The notes under the pieces are model-generated. The model was not told the DNA's origin. It worked only from the letters and a program-made list of their open reading frames with translations, and made no database searches. Shown one piece after another: positions 8,589-16,004 of a stretch of DNA of 64,000 bases. The DNA lies in NCBI GenBank assembly GCA_018817425.1, contig JAHITX010000034.1, forward strand, positions 111,213-175,212, in the 5' to 3' direction. This stretch comes from Pseudomonadota bacterium. GTDB taxonomy: Bacteria; Desulfobacterota; Desulfobacteria; Desulfobacterales; RPRI01. Made by a program: the position numbers and the translations under genes. Each line of letters begins with the position of its first letter. Positions within the stretch are counted from its first letter, which is position 1.

Positions 8589-10142
8589 TTATGCAGTTAT
8601 TTCTTCACAAAGAGGAAGATATATGGATATTGCGGTTCCTTCTTCTTTATTGCTTATAGCCTCAATCTTTCCTCCCATGCTTTCAATAAGAGAAAAGCAA
8701 ACAAACAATCCAAGCCCGGTACCCTTGCCCGATTCTTTTGTAGTATAGAAAGGATCGAAAATATTGCCTATGGCATCCTTGTCAATTCCTGAGCCATTAT
8801 CAATTACAGAAATTTTCAATGTCTGCATGTTATTAATTGCTTTAGCATCAGCTCTGCTGATAACTTCACTCTTTATCCGGCATTGTCCTTTCGGTTTATC
8901 CTTTGATGAAGAAATCGCATCCGCAGCATTTATAACAAGATTTAAAAAAATCTGTTTTAACTGGTTTGGATCAGATAATATAATATCATTTTTTGCTTCA
9001 AGCAAAAGCTTTAATTCGATACCGGACATAAAAGGCTGATATTTTACAATCTCCGCAATATCCTGTATTGTTTCATGAGCCCCGGTTTTTGTTTGGTTTA
9101 TCTCCGAAGGCCGGGAAAAATCAAGAAGCTGGCGGATTATAACGTTTATTCTGTTAATTTCGCTTTCAGATCTTTGTATATATTCATATTTTTCATGGTC
9201 GGGGATATTCTCCTGCTTTAGCAGATCCAGATAACCTAGTACTATTCCAATCGGATTTCCTATTTCATGTGCTATCCCGGATGATAATCTGCCCACGGAA
9301 GCAAGCTTTTCCGCCCGGATAACGTCTCTTTCAGCTTTTTGTAAATCAGCATTCATCTTCTCAAGAGATTGCACATTAGCCAGAAGTTTTTCCTTATCTC
9401 CCGAAATTCTATTCAAAAGCCGGTTTAAAGCTTTTGATAGTTTGTTGAACTCATTTTCTTTGTTGCCATGCATGAAAAAGAATTCATCTTCTTCCCGGAA
9501 TTCATCAGCTCTTTTAAGCATTAGCTGAACAGGTTTTACAGCAATTTTTGAAACAAAATAAAGCCCAACAATAGTCAATACAAAAGCATTTACCATTAAA
9601 TAAGCAATAAGTACTTTCTGGGAGTTTCTTATAGAACTGTAGATGTTTTCAAGCTCCATAACAATGCCTGCCCCTGCCAGGATTTTCCCATCCACGGTCA
9701 GAGGGGAAGATATCATAAGATAACGATCCTGCATCCACAAAACACCCCAGGTTGTTCCTGCATAACTTAATGTTTTATCCAGAGAATTAACAGCTCTTTC
9801 TGTTACAATTATTATATCATCGGAAAGCTTGCAATTTGTACCACCGGAATAAAGGAGGTTTAAATTTTTATCCTGTACCAGGATGCAGGAAAAGTCCGCT
9901 GTTTTTAAATTTTTTTCCAATCTTTTGATATATTCCGGCTCAATAAATATGTTTTTATTGTCATCAGCTATTAAAATATGATTTTCCAAATCGGATAAAA
10001 TAAGATGCGCTTTAGATATTTCTGATTTAACGAGGCTTTTTTGGGCTGTTATAATCATAACAAAATCTACAAGAAACATTGCAACAATTAATAGTATTGC
10101 AATACAAAGCGCGATATTCGTTTTTATTCCCTGAAGAGTCAC
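8589..10142 (-). CDS. Membrane sensor histidine kinase
   Basis: This 517-residue kinase starts with a GTG. It has a first membrane helix (about 12-32), a periplasmic sensing loop of about 150 residues, a second membrane helix (about 190-210) and a HAMP/coiled-coil linker. The HisKA box is HEIGNPIGIVLGYLDLL and the HATPase domain has N-box NLVINAADA, G1 DNGSGI and G2 GKGTGLGLFV. It should phosphorylate the adjacent NtrC-type regulator. The periplasmic domain resembles the single-Cache-like loops of HydH/ZraS-type kinases, but its ligand cannot be read from sequence. Confidence 0.93.
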   Translation of the reverse strand: MTLQGIKTNIALCIAILLIVAMFLVDFVMIITAQKSLVKSEISKAHLILSDLENHILIADDNKNIFIEPEYIKRLEKNLKTADFSCILVQDKNLNLLYSGGTNCKLSDDIIIVTERAVNSLDKTLSYAGTTWGVLWMQDRYLMISSPLTVDGKILAGAGIVMELENIYSSIRNSQKVLIAYLMVNAFVLTIVGLYFVSKIAVKPVQLMLKRADEFREEDEFFFMHGNKENEFNKLSKALNRLLNRISGDKEKLLANVQSLEKMNADLQKAERDVIRAEKLASVGRLSSGIAHEIGNPIGIVLGYLDLLKQENIPDHEKYEYIQRSESEINRINVIIRQLLDFSRPSEINQTKTGAHETIQDIAEIVKYQPFMSGIELKLLLEAKNDIILSDPNQLKQIFLNLVINAADAISSSKDKPKGQCRIKSEVISRADAKAINNMQTLKISVIDNGSGIDKDAIGNIFDPFYTTKESGKGTGLGLFVCFSLIESMGGKIEAISNKEEGTAISIYLPLCEEITA

Positions 10143-10182
10143 TATAAGCTCTGCTGATTATAACTGTTTGAAGAATCGGTTC

Positions 10183-10204
10183 TTCTCCCAATTAGTTGGG
10201 AGAA
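10183..10204. promoter_or_regulatory. 22-bp palindrome upstream of the kinase gene
   Basis: The arms ttctcccaa and ttgggagaa are perfect 9-bp inverted repeats around a 4-base centre, 40 bp upstream of the kinase GTG. There is no T run in either direction, so an operator or leader hairpin is more likely than a terminator. The function is inferred from position only. Confidence 0.4.
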
Positions 10205-10213
10205 AGGTGGTAT

Positions 10214-10300
10214 TCAAGGGTTCAGGCGTTTATATATTCTAATGATTTTATCATCCTTTTTACACTTGATTCCTGGAACCCTTGCCCCCTTGAACCCTGA
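10214..10300. repeat. Short GGTTC-type inverted repeat
   Basis: A caagggttcagg arm (from 10214) is mirrored by cctggaaccctt (10272-10283), followed by ccttgaaccctga. Vocabulary and layout match the larger heptanucleotide-tract elements at 44555 and 47666, so this looks like a minimal member of that family. Confidence 0.45.
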
Positions 10301-10366
10301 TATGAGCAACCTCTCTTTTGAAGATGATGCAATTATCTTAAATCATTATTACAATATAATCATGTG

Positions 10367-10452
10367 TTTTTGCAATAACTAAACGTGAGACTTTCAAAGA
10401 ATATCAAATCGATATCATATTTACTAAAGATGAAAGCCCGTTATTGCAAAAA
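10367..10452. repeat. 86-bp element with perfect 13-bp terminal inverted repeats
   Basis: tttttgcaataac (10367-10379) is exactly mirrored by gttattgcaaaaa (10440-10452). The 60-bp centre has no reading frame. It could be a small miniature mobile element or a regulatory hairpin. Only one copy is seen in this window. Confidence 0.4.
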
Positions 10453-10706
10453 GCCTCTTGATGGATTATAGATAATTTCAAAGCAATTGAGATGATTGCT
10501 GATTGTTTAAAAGAATTAAAATATTTTTTACCATTTTGGATAACATTACATTTGTAAGGTTATCCAAATCTGGTGAGCAACTTAGGTTTCAAAAATATAA
10601 AACGAAATTAAATCATATGTGAATTATTTATAATTCATTATTGACACAAATTTAATTCAATGATACGTTGTCTCTAAATTCAACTTTAAAACAAGGAGAC
10701 ATTATT
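10453..10706. other. Gap with a promoter candidate ahead of the cassette-like genes
   Basis: The stretch around 10470-10560 can be read as a short coding remnant (ending LKELKYFLPFW then a stop) that I cannot identify. A sigma-70-like promoter, TTGACA (10641-10646), 17-bp spacer and TACGTT (10664-10669), stands 37 bp before the first cassette-like gene. No integron integrase or clear attI is seen. Confidence 0.35.
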
Positions 10707-11342
10707 ATGACAGATTTAAAAAGTTTGATAAAAAATTCCCAAATAACAAAAAAAGAGTTAGTTGCTTCAACTGTTCGAATTCCAAAAGAATTAAACTCTT
10801 TTATTGAAGAGCTGGCTGATTACTTATCACTTTCTAAACAAGAAGTTATGCTAAAACTCCTTGAAGAGGGAATTAAAATTGCAGAAACTGAGCTTAAGCT
10901 AAATCAATCTGATGAGTATGAAAATAGCAACTTTCATATTCTTAATACAAATAGAGGAAACGATATAAATGATCATGATGACATGATAAATAATGGAATT
11001 GCAGCTGCATTCTATGATCCATGGAAATACAACATAGATCGAATAAAAAAAGGTGACATTGTCTTTCTTTATGAAAATGGGGTTGGTATCGTTGCTTACG
11101 GTAAAGGCACAGGCGACACTCTAAAAAAAGATAGATATAATGATAAAGACGAATGTCACTATCAAAAATTGATAGATTTTCAAGTTTTAAAGAGCTCAAT
11201 TTCAGCGGCAGAAATAAAAAAAATACTGGGAAGAAATGTGGTTTTTTTGAGAACTATGTCTGGTATGCCAGATGGCCAAAAAATTCTTGATAATTTATCG
11301 AAAAACAAATCACCTAACAAGGCAAATTACTCAGACAATTAA
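10707..11342 (+). CDS. Ribbon-helix-helix protein with C-terminal PUA/EVE-like domain
   Basis: This 211-residue protein starts at ATG 10707, behind aaggag at 10693; the frame is open 13 codons further upstream without a ribosome-binding site. Residues about 20-60 (STVRIPKELNSFIEELADYL, then a second helix) look like a ribbon-helix-helix DNA-binding unit. Residues about 80-190 (GIAAAFYDPWKYNIDRIKKG, DIVFLYENGVGIVAYGKGTG) resemble the beta-barrel of PUA/EVE-type modules that recognise modified bases. The combination suggests a DNA- or RNA-binding accessory protein; the fold of the second half is inference. Its stop codon lies inside an attC-like palindrome. Confidence 0.65.
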   Translation: MTDLKSLIKNSQITKKELVASTVRIPKELNSFIEELADYLSLSKQEVMLKLLEEGIKIAETELKLNQSDEYENSNFHILNTNRGNDINDHDDMINNGIAAAFYDPWKYNIDRIKKGDIVFLYENGVGIVAYGKGTGDTLKKDRYNDKDECHYQKLIDFQVLKSSISAAEIKKILGRNVVFLRTMSGMPDGQKILDNLSKNKSPNKANYSDN

Positions 11343-11385
11343 AGGCACGCCGCTATCGCGGGGCGCCTTTAATTGCTGGTTATTT
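11324..11385 (+). repeat. attC-like imperfect palindrome A
   Basis: The outer boxes AAATTAC (11324-11330) and GTTATTT (11379-11385) are complementary at 6 of 7 positions. Unequal spacers (TCAGAC and GCTG) follow, then long inner arms aattaaaggcacgccgc and gcggggcgcctttaatt around TATC. The left arm carries extra bases, as in integron attC sites, and the stop codon of the preceding gene falls within the site. A second possible left box ACCTAAC lies at 11312-11318. An ordinary terminator hairpin is the main alternative, but no T run follows. Confidence 0.5.
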
Positions 11386-11405
11386 GCAACGAACCCAAAA
11401 TTTGT

Positions 11406-12161
11406 ATGAATGACATGATATTTAAACTACCTCAATTCATAGATTTTAAAGAATCGTTTGTTGCATTCATAGATATACTTGGTTTTAAAAAAAAGGTTGA
11501 AAGTATTAAGACCCAAGATGATTTTGACAAAATAGCTACGTTAATGCTGGCAATAAAAGAATCATCAATTAGATTTAACCAAGAAAATGATCTTTTTAGT
11601 GGAACTGAAATTATTGCTGTTTCTGACTCACTGATAATTACTATTCCATATACAGATATTGCAGCTTGCTTCAAAACTATCGAATTGATGAGGTATTTCC
11701 AATACCATTTACTGGTCAAAAACTTTAAAACTATACTTAGAGGTTATCTACACAAGGGGCTTGTATACAACAAAGATGGAATGATTTTCGGTCCTGGATA
11801 TATTACTGCATATGAACAAGAGCGTAAAATAGGTGGTGCTCCAAGAATAGTAGTCTCTCCTGAAATCATAAAATTAGCTGATAATGCTGTAAAAAGGGAT
11901 AAATCAAATAAAATTTCAATATTTGACCGCCTTAGGAAAGATACTGACGAACAATATTACGTTGATTATTTATTACCTTATGGGGATGCCGTGGAATCTG
12001 GATACCCAAAATCTGATCAATTTAAAGATCTCTCTTCTGTACCTAGTTATATTGACTATAATATAAAGAAATTTCAAGAAGAGCCGAATATTCAGAAAAA
12101 ATATATTTGGCTAAAAGAATATTTCGAATGTACAAAAAACAGACTTGAACAATTGGTATAA
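11406..12161 (+). CDS. Class III nucleotidyl-cyclase-like protein, function unknown
   Basis: The 251-residue frame starts at ATG 11406; the upstream TTG at 11373 would place the start inside the attC-like palindrome. Segments recall the cyclase homology fold: SFVAFIDILGFKKK (Asp23), AVSDSLIITIP (Asp74), then RGYLHKGLVYN and FGPGYITAYEQERKIG with ARIVVSPEI-like ending. These are the positions of the two metal-binding aspartates and of the dimer strands in class III cyclases. Many uncharacterised bacterial proteins share this pattern, so catalytic activity is not assured. No effector gene for a cyclic-nucleotide defence system is adjacent. The TAA stop overlaps the left box of palindrome B. Confidence 0.6.
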   Translation: MNDMIFKLPQFIDFKESFVAFIDILGFKKKVESIKTQDDFDKIATLMLAIKESSIRFNQENDLFSGTEIIAVSDSLIITIPYTDIAACFKTIELMRYFQYHLLVKNFKTILRGYLHKGLVYNKDGMIFGPGYITAYEQERKIGGAPRIVVSPEIIKLADNAVKRDKSNKISIFDRLRKDTDEQYYVDYLLPYGDAVESGYPKSDQFKDLSSVPSYIDYNIKKFQEEPNIQKKYIWLKEYFECTKNRLEQLV

Positions 12162-12240
12162 CCTGTCGCTGCACAAGACCCCGGAGGGTCCCTTGCTTGA
12201 TGCGAAAATCACGACGGGGCTTGTGAGCTGGAACTTATAG
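12156..12240 (+). repeat. attC-like imperfect palindrome B
   Basis: This is the most convincing site. The left box GTATAAC (12156-12162) contains the stop codon of the preceding gene. A 5-base spacer leads to GCTGCACAAGACCCCG. The right side reads CGGGGCTTGTGAGC, a 5-base spacer, then CTTATA (12234-12239). The inner arms pair perfectly except for two extra bases, G and A, on the left arm, which is the extrahelical-base signature of attC. The right box has C where the cleaved GTT would have G, so it may be inactive. The next gene starts 3 bases later. Confidence 0.55.
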
Positions 12241-12241
12241 A

Positions 12242-12700
12242 ATGACTTTACCTATTCATCATGAATCGCAAGTTGCTTACTGTGGCCTTTATTGTGGGGA
12301 TTGCATCATTCGTAATGGTAAATTATCAACTTTAGCCAATGAGCTACTCAGTCAAATGCGTAAGCCTGAATTCGAGAAACTTTCAGAAGGCTTGCCGAAG
12401 ATCATGCCAGATTTATTTGATGCGTTGAATGCTACCGAAAGATGTATTCGAGTTCTTGAAAGCATGACTCATCTTGACTGTATTAAAATCTGTAAGGATG
12501 GTGGTGGAGGCAGTAATTGCTCAATTCGTTTATGTTGCCAAGGCAAGCATATTGAAGGGTGCTGGAGCTGTGATGAATTCGAAACCTGCGTGACCCTTTC
12601 ATGGATAAATCCAGTACACAAGGATGCTCATCGACAAAACATCAGGATTATCCGGGAAAATAGTATTGAAGGTTTTCTGAAAGGCATTAAACATTGGTAA
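12242..12700 (+). CDS. DUF3795-family cysteine-rich protein
   Basis: This 152-residue protein has the DUF3795 hallmarks: an N-terminal AYCGLYCGDC motif and a C-terminal cluster (SIRLCCQGK, IEGCWSCDEFETC). The cysteines probably bind a metal or FeS centre; the family has no established biochemical role. It starts at ATG 12242, immediately after attC-like palindrome B, with no useful ribosome-binding site. This is frequent for cassette genes. It shows no functional link to its neighbours. Confidence 0.78.
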   Translation: MTLPIHHESQVAYCGLYCGDCIIRNGKLSTLANELLSQMRKPEFEKLSEGLPKIMPDLFDALNATERCIRVLESMTHLDCIKICKDGGGGSNCSIRLCCQGKHIEGCWSCDEFETCVTLSWINPVHKDAHRQNIRIIRENSIEGFLKGIKHW

Positions 12701-12735
12701 AAAACATTATGTATTCAATAATTGGTCAAATATAG

Positions 12736-12789
12736 ACCCAACTTTTTGGGACGCGCAAAGACCGCGTGCCCCAAAGCAGCGCGTTCGGT
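12736..12789 (+). repeat. attC-like imperfect palindrome C
   Basis: The left box ACCCAAC (12736-12742) fits the RYYYAAC consensus exactly. The right box GTTCGGT (12783-12789) is complementary to it at 6 of 7 positions. Inner arms ctttttgggacgcg and cgcgtgccccaaag pair imperfectly. The right side has about five extra bases before the box, so symmetry is poorer than in B. The following gene begins 8 bp downstream. Confidence 0.45.
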
Positions 12790-12796
12790 TTTTGAA

Positions 12797-13342
12797 ATGG
12801 AAATAATAATATACCGTCATGCCAAGCCGAAGGTTTCTGATAAAGAAATAATTTCTGGTCACGATTTTCCACAGTGGGTTCAAAGGTATGATGAATCAGG
12901 GATTTGTAATAACAAGATTGTCTGTACAAACGAAGATATTGTTTATACGAGTAATCTTTTAAGAAGTATAGAAACAGGACATTTAATTGGAAAGAGGATT
13001 ATTGAAAACCCGCTGATAAGGGAAGCAGGAATACCATTAATTCGCTTCCCAGCAGTTCGCCTCAAGGCAAAGAAATGGTTGTTTGTTTCGAGATTGTTGT
13101 GGATACTGGGGTTCAAAACTGAGTGCGAATCATTGGCGGATGTAAAAATACGAGTAATAAAAGCAGTTGATAGCTTCGAGTCCCAGCTTTCCGGAAATGA
13201 ACGAGTTGTAATTGTTGGGCATGGTTTCACCAATTGGTTGATAAAAAGGGAACTATTGTATCGTGGCTGGTTTTTAAAGCAAAAAACTTCGAACAACAGT
13301 TTCTTAAGCAAAATGACATTTGAAACCAAACCTGTTGCTTAA
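12797..13342 (+). CDS. Histidine phosphatase superfamily protein
   Basis: The 181-residue protein starts at ATG 12797, and the conserved strand with the catalytic RHA motif begins at once (MEIIIYRHAKPKVSD). Further family features are the acid region after VYTSNLLRSIETG and the second catalytic histidine in VVIVGHGFTNWLI. These enzymes transfer or remove phosphate through a phosphohistidine; the substrate here is unknown. The frame is open 25 codons upstream, but that stretch is the attC-like palindrome. Its stop codon overlaps the left box of site D. Confidence 0.82.
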   Translation: MEIIIYRHAKPKVSDKEIISGHDFPQWVQRYDESGICNNKIVCTNEDIVYTSNLLRSIETGHLIGKRIIENPLIREAGIPLIRFPAVRLKAKKWLFVSRLLWILGFKTECESLADVKIRVIKAVDSFESQLSGNERVVIVGHGFTNWLIKRELLYRGWFLKQKTSNNSFLSKMTFETKPVA

Positions 13343-13389
13343 CTCAGACGGCTGTTTCCGGTGTGTTTTGAAAAACTGTGCTGTTAGGA
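13337..13389 (+). repeat. Weak attC-like site D
   Basis: GCTTAAC (13337-13343) fits RYYYAAC and contains the previous stop codon; GTTAGGA (13383-13389) nearly fits GTTRRRY. The ends share ctcagac and tgctg-gtta vocabulary with site A. The inner arms pair poorly, and a second GCTTAACTCA occurs at 13419. The site is listed because its position and boxes repeat the pattern of A to C. Confidence 0.3.
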
Positions 13390-13462
13390 TATTTCGTACT
13401 TACCAGCAGGCCATTGCTGCTTAACTCACTGTTGTATCGACTCAAAATAGGATAAATTAAAT

Positions 13463-13822
13463 ATGATTAAAATAGAGAAACCAACAATCATTAAGGCTAC
13501 AGGAAATAAACCAAAAATTATTGAAGAATTTATCGGACGTGTTAATTCCGGGACGAACGATCTAAGCATTGCAAAAATGAAGAGCCCTTCAGGTTGGATA
13601 GAACCGGGCCAGAAACCAGAGTTCGATGAATATACAATTGTTCTTAAAGGAATGTTACGGGTGACGAGCAAAGAAAGTACTGCTGACATAAATGCAGGAG
13701 AAGCCATTATTGTACCTTCTGGAAAATGGGTTCAATACAGCACACCGGGTTCTGAAGGCGCTGAATATATAGCAGTATGTTTACCAGCGTTTTCTCCTGA
13801 AACTGTTCATCGTGACGAATAA
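13463..13822 (+). CDS. Small cupin-domain protein
   Basis: This 119-residue protein forms a single cupin barrel: EFDEYTIVLKGMLRV corresponds to motif 1 and the INAGEAIIVPSGKWVQYSTP stretch to motif 2. It resembles the EutQ-like or ectoine-synthase-like small cupins. The usual metal-binding histidine pair of motif 1 is absent (FDEYTIVL), so it may bind a ligand without a metal. It has the same strand and isolated character as the preceding cassette-like genes. About 75 bp separate it from site D. Confidence 0.78.
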   Translation: MIKIEKPTIIKATGNKPKIIEEFIGRVNSGTNDLSIAKMKSPSGWIEPGQKPEFDEYTIVLKGMLRVTSKESTADINAGEAIIVPSGKWVQYSTPGSEGAEYIAVCLPAFSPETVHRDE

Positions 13823-13844
13823 ATTTTAAATTGAAATAGTGATA

Positions 13845-13869
13845 GGGCCACGAAACAAACCGTGCGCCC
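13845..13869. other. Hairpin between cupin gene and modA-like gene
   Basis: gggccacg (13845-13852) and cgtgcgccc (13861-13869) form a stem with one bulged base and an 8-base loop. There is no T run and no attC-type boxes. It may be a weak terminator or a decayed cassette end. Confidence 0.3.
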
Positions 13870-13909
13870 GCAGTAATTTATTATTATTGAAAAAGAAAAG
13901 GAGAAAATC

Positions 13910-14728
13910 GTGAAAAACTGTATTACCTATCTTGTTCTTGTTGCTATACTTGCCTTTGCGATACCTTTGTGCGTATCGGCCGAACCCTTAAAACTTTACG
14001 CTGCAGGAAGTTTAAAGGCAGCTCTTGGCGATGTGGTGGCTTCTTATGTAAAAACCTATAACACAGAAGTAACCACAAAATTTGGTCCCAGCGGCCTTTT
14101 GAGAAAAGCCATTGAAGAAGGTGAAAATCCTGATGTTTTCGCTTCTGCGAATATGAAGCATCCTGAAAAACTTGCTTCTGCGGGATGGGGAAGTCCGGTA
14201 GTGCTGTTTGCCCGTAATACGCTTTGTGCAATGGCACAGCCTGATGTAGCGATATCAACAGATAATCTGTATGATACCCTGATGGACAAGAACGTTCGGG
14301 TGGGTACCTCCACACCAAAGGCAGACCCAAGCGGAGACTATGCATGGGCACTTTTTCAAAAGGCGGATAAAATAAAGGAGGGGAGTTTCGCAGCTCTTTC
14401 CGGCAAAGCTCTCCAACTCACCGGAGGGCCGGACAGTGCCAAGGCTCCCGAAGGACGTAATAAATACGGATGGGTGATGAGCGAAAAGAAAGCCGATGTT
14501 TTCCTTACATACTGCACCAATGCGGTATTGGCTAAAAAAGAAGTGCCGGATCTTAAGATTATCACAATACCTAAAGAGCTTTCTGTAGGAGCCGATTACG
14601 GGCTTATTGTCAGAAATGGCGCATCTACTGAAGCATGGCGGCTTGCCATGTATATTTTGTCGCCTGAGGGTCAAAAGATATTAAAAGAATATGGATTTGA
14701 AGCTTCGGCGATTCAGAGCAAAAAGTAA
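13910..14728 (+). CDS. Molybdate/tungstate ABC-transporter binding protein (ModA-like)
   Basis: This 272-residue protein has an N-terminal signal peptide ending near CVSA (residue about 24). The mature part has the ModA pattern: LKLYAAGSLKAALGDVV, FGPSGLLRKAIEEG, DVFASANMKHPEKLA and a C-terminal AWRLAMYILSPEGQKIL. Such proteins bind oxyanions in the periplasm and deliver them to ModBC. It starts at GTG 13910 behind aaaaggag. No permease or ATPase gene is adjacent, so it is an orphan that must use components encoded elsewhere. Whether molybdate or tungstate is bound cannot be read. Confidence 0.88.
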   Translation: MKNCITYLVLVAILAFAIPLCVSAEPLKLYAAGSLKAALGDVVASYVKTYNTEVTTKFGPSGLLRKAIEEGENPDVFASANMKHPEKLASAGWGSPVVLFARNTLCAMAQPDVAISTDNLYDTLMDKNVRVGTSTPKADPSGDYAWALFQKADKIKEGSFAALSGKALQLTGGPDSAKAPEGRNKYGWVMSEKKADVFLTYCTNAVLAKKEVPDLKIITIPKELSVGADYGLIVRNGASTEAWRLAMYILSPEGQKILKEYGFEASAIQSKK

Positions 14729-14739
14729 AGGTGGTTCAT

Positions 14740-15966
14740 ATGAGCAAGGAATTTCAAATCGAACGTCACAAGAAATTGCTGGAGGAAAAGACCAGGCAGG
14801 CTAAACGAGTAGTTTTCGGAGGGCTTTTATTCGGCATCTTTATACTTGTTAATGTACTTGCGCCTTACATAAATGATTTGAAAGAGATAAATAAAGTCGA
14901 GCTGGAAATAAAAAAGTATAATTCAGAGATTTGGGAAATCGAAAAGACTCTACAGCCACTCAATGAACTATCAAAAATACTTGATAATATACAGAAGTTA
15001 GTTGCAAAAAGACCATGGGATGTTGAAACAAAAAAACTTATTAACAAGTTTCGGGAGATGAATGTCAGAGGGGGAGTAAATTGGAACGATTATCAGGCTG
15101 AAGCTGATGCTACAATCAATTCGGTTGCTGCTATAGTAAATTATGGTGCAATTGAGCCTCTGAATAAATTTCTTTTAAACTCTCCTTCTTCAAAAAATCT
15201 TATCCCTGAACTTGTTGCAGAATTAAAAACTCTTCCTGAGACTGTAGACACATGGGTAAGCGAAAATAAAGGGAAAAGATGGTATCTAACCATTGAAATG
15301 AAGACAGCTCAAATTGAGAGATTGTCAAATACTCTTGGCAATAAACTCAGATTGATCTCAAGGACGATAAATCGTGAAAAACCCAACCTGGCTAAACGTC
15401 AGAAAAACATAGAAGCAAGCATTGAAAAATTAAGAAACAATCCGGAGTATCGGAATAAGGAAGAAAGGTTGGAAAAACTTCGGTCTCAAATGGAAAAGAT
15501 TCTGCCTGCCTGGCTTAAGGGTATGATATCTATTGAACAGATGGTGCAGATTTTTCCATTTATTATCGTTATTCTGACAGCATATGTTTTAATTATCGCT
15601 TCAGGGATTGCTTCGCATTATAGATTTCTTGCACGGGAACTTAATTTTGGTGAAGAAGGATATAGCGATCCAAGCTTTTCTTCTTTATGGACACTAATAT
15701 ACCGGGGAAGATTTGGCACACTTGTGACAGTAAGTGTTTATATCATTTTTATCCTGATTATGTGGTTTTTCTTTGAGTCCGGAAGAGAAATACTTGCAGG
15801 CTGGTTAGAGATCGAAAAAGCCTGGTTTATAAACACTGTTAATCTTTCGGTTATTGTCTGGCTTTCCAGAATGCTGCTGGCCTTATTTATTGCTTATACA
15901 GCTATATATCCTTATTACCAAAAAGGAAAAAGTGATGCGGTGCATACAGCATTGGAAAAGAAGTGA
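14740..15966 (+). CDS. Coiled-coil membrane protein of unknown function
   Basis: This 408-residue protein starts at ATG 14740, with aaaggtgg just upstream, 11 bp after the modA-like stop. A first membrane helix lies at about residues 22-42. It is followed by some 220 charged, heptad-like residues (KVELEIKKYNSEIWEIEKTL and a later EASIEKLRNNPE region). Three further membrane helices lie in the last third (around FPFIIVILTAYVLIIA, VSVYIIFILIMWFFF and LLALFIAYTAIYPYY). The layout suggests a periplasmic coiled coil held by an N-terminal anchor and a C-terminal bundle. I do not recognise the family. Tight spacing suggests co-transcription with the ModA-like gene. Confidence 0.7.
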   Translation: MSKEFQIERHKKLLEEKTRQAKRVVFGGLLFGIFILVNVLAPYINDLKEINKVELEIKKYNSEIWEIEKTLQPLNELSKILDNIQKLVAKRPWDVETKKLINKFREMNVRGGVNWNDYQAEADATINSVAAIVNYGAIEPLNKFLLNSPSSKNLIPELVAELKTLPETVDTWVSENKGKRWYLTIEMKTAQIERLSNTLGNKLRLISRTINREKPNLAKRQKNIEASIEKLRNNPEYRNKEERLEKLRSQMEKILPAWLKGMISIEQMVQIFPFIIVILTAYVLIIASGIASHYRFLARELNFGEEGYSDPSFSSLWTLIYRGRFGTLVTVSVYIIFILIMWFFFESGREILAGWLEIEKAWFINTVNLSVIVWLSRMLLALFIAYTAIYPYYQKGKSDAVHTALEKK

Positions 15967-16004
15967 CAGGGATTTTAAGAATCTGTGCAGAAGGAGCTAT
16001 AAAT

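Noticed and set aside
11406..12161. A Pycsar-type defence system
   Set aside because: Only a cyclase-like protein is seen; no TIR, membrane or other effector gene adjoins, so a system cannot be claimed.
12943..13329. A 128-codon minus-strand open frame
   Set aside because: It lies wholly inside the histidine-phosphatase gene with a low-quality start; it is a shadow frame.
13845..13869. A further attC site after the cupin gene
   Set aside because: The hairpin lacks recognisable outer boxes (no RYYYAAC or GTTRRRY), so it is listed only as a hairpin.
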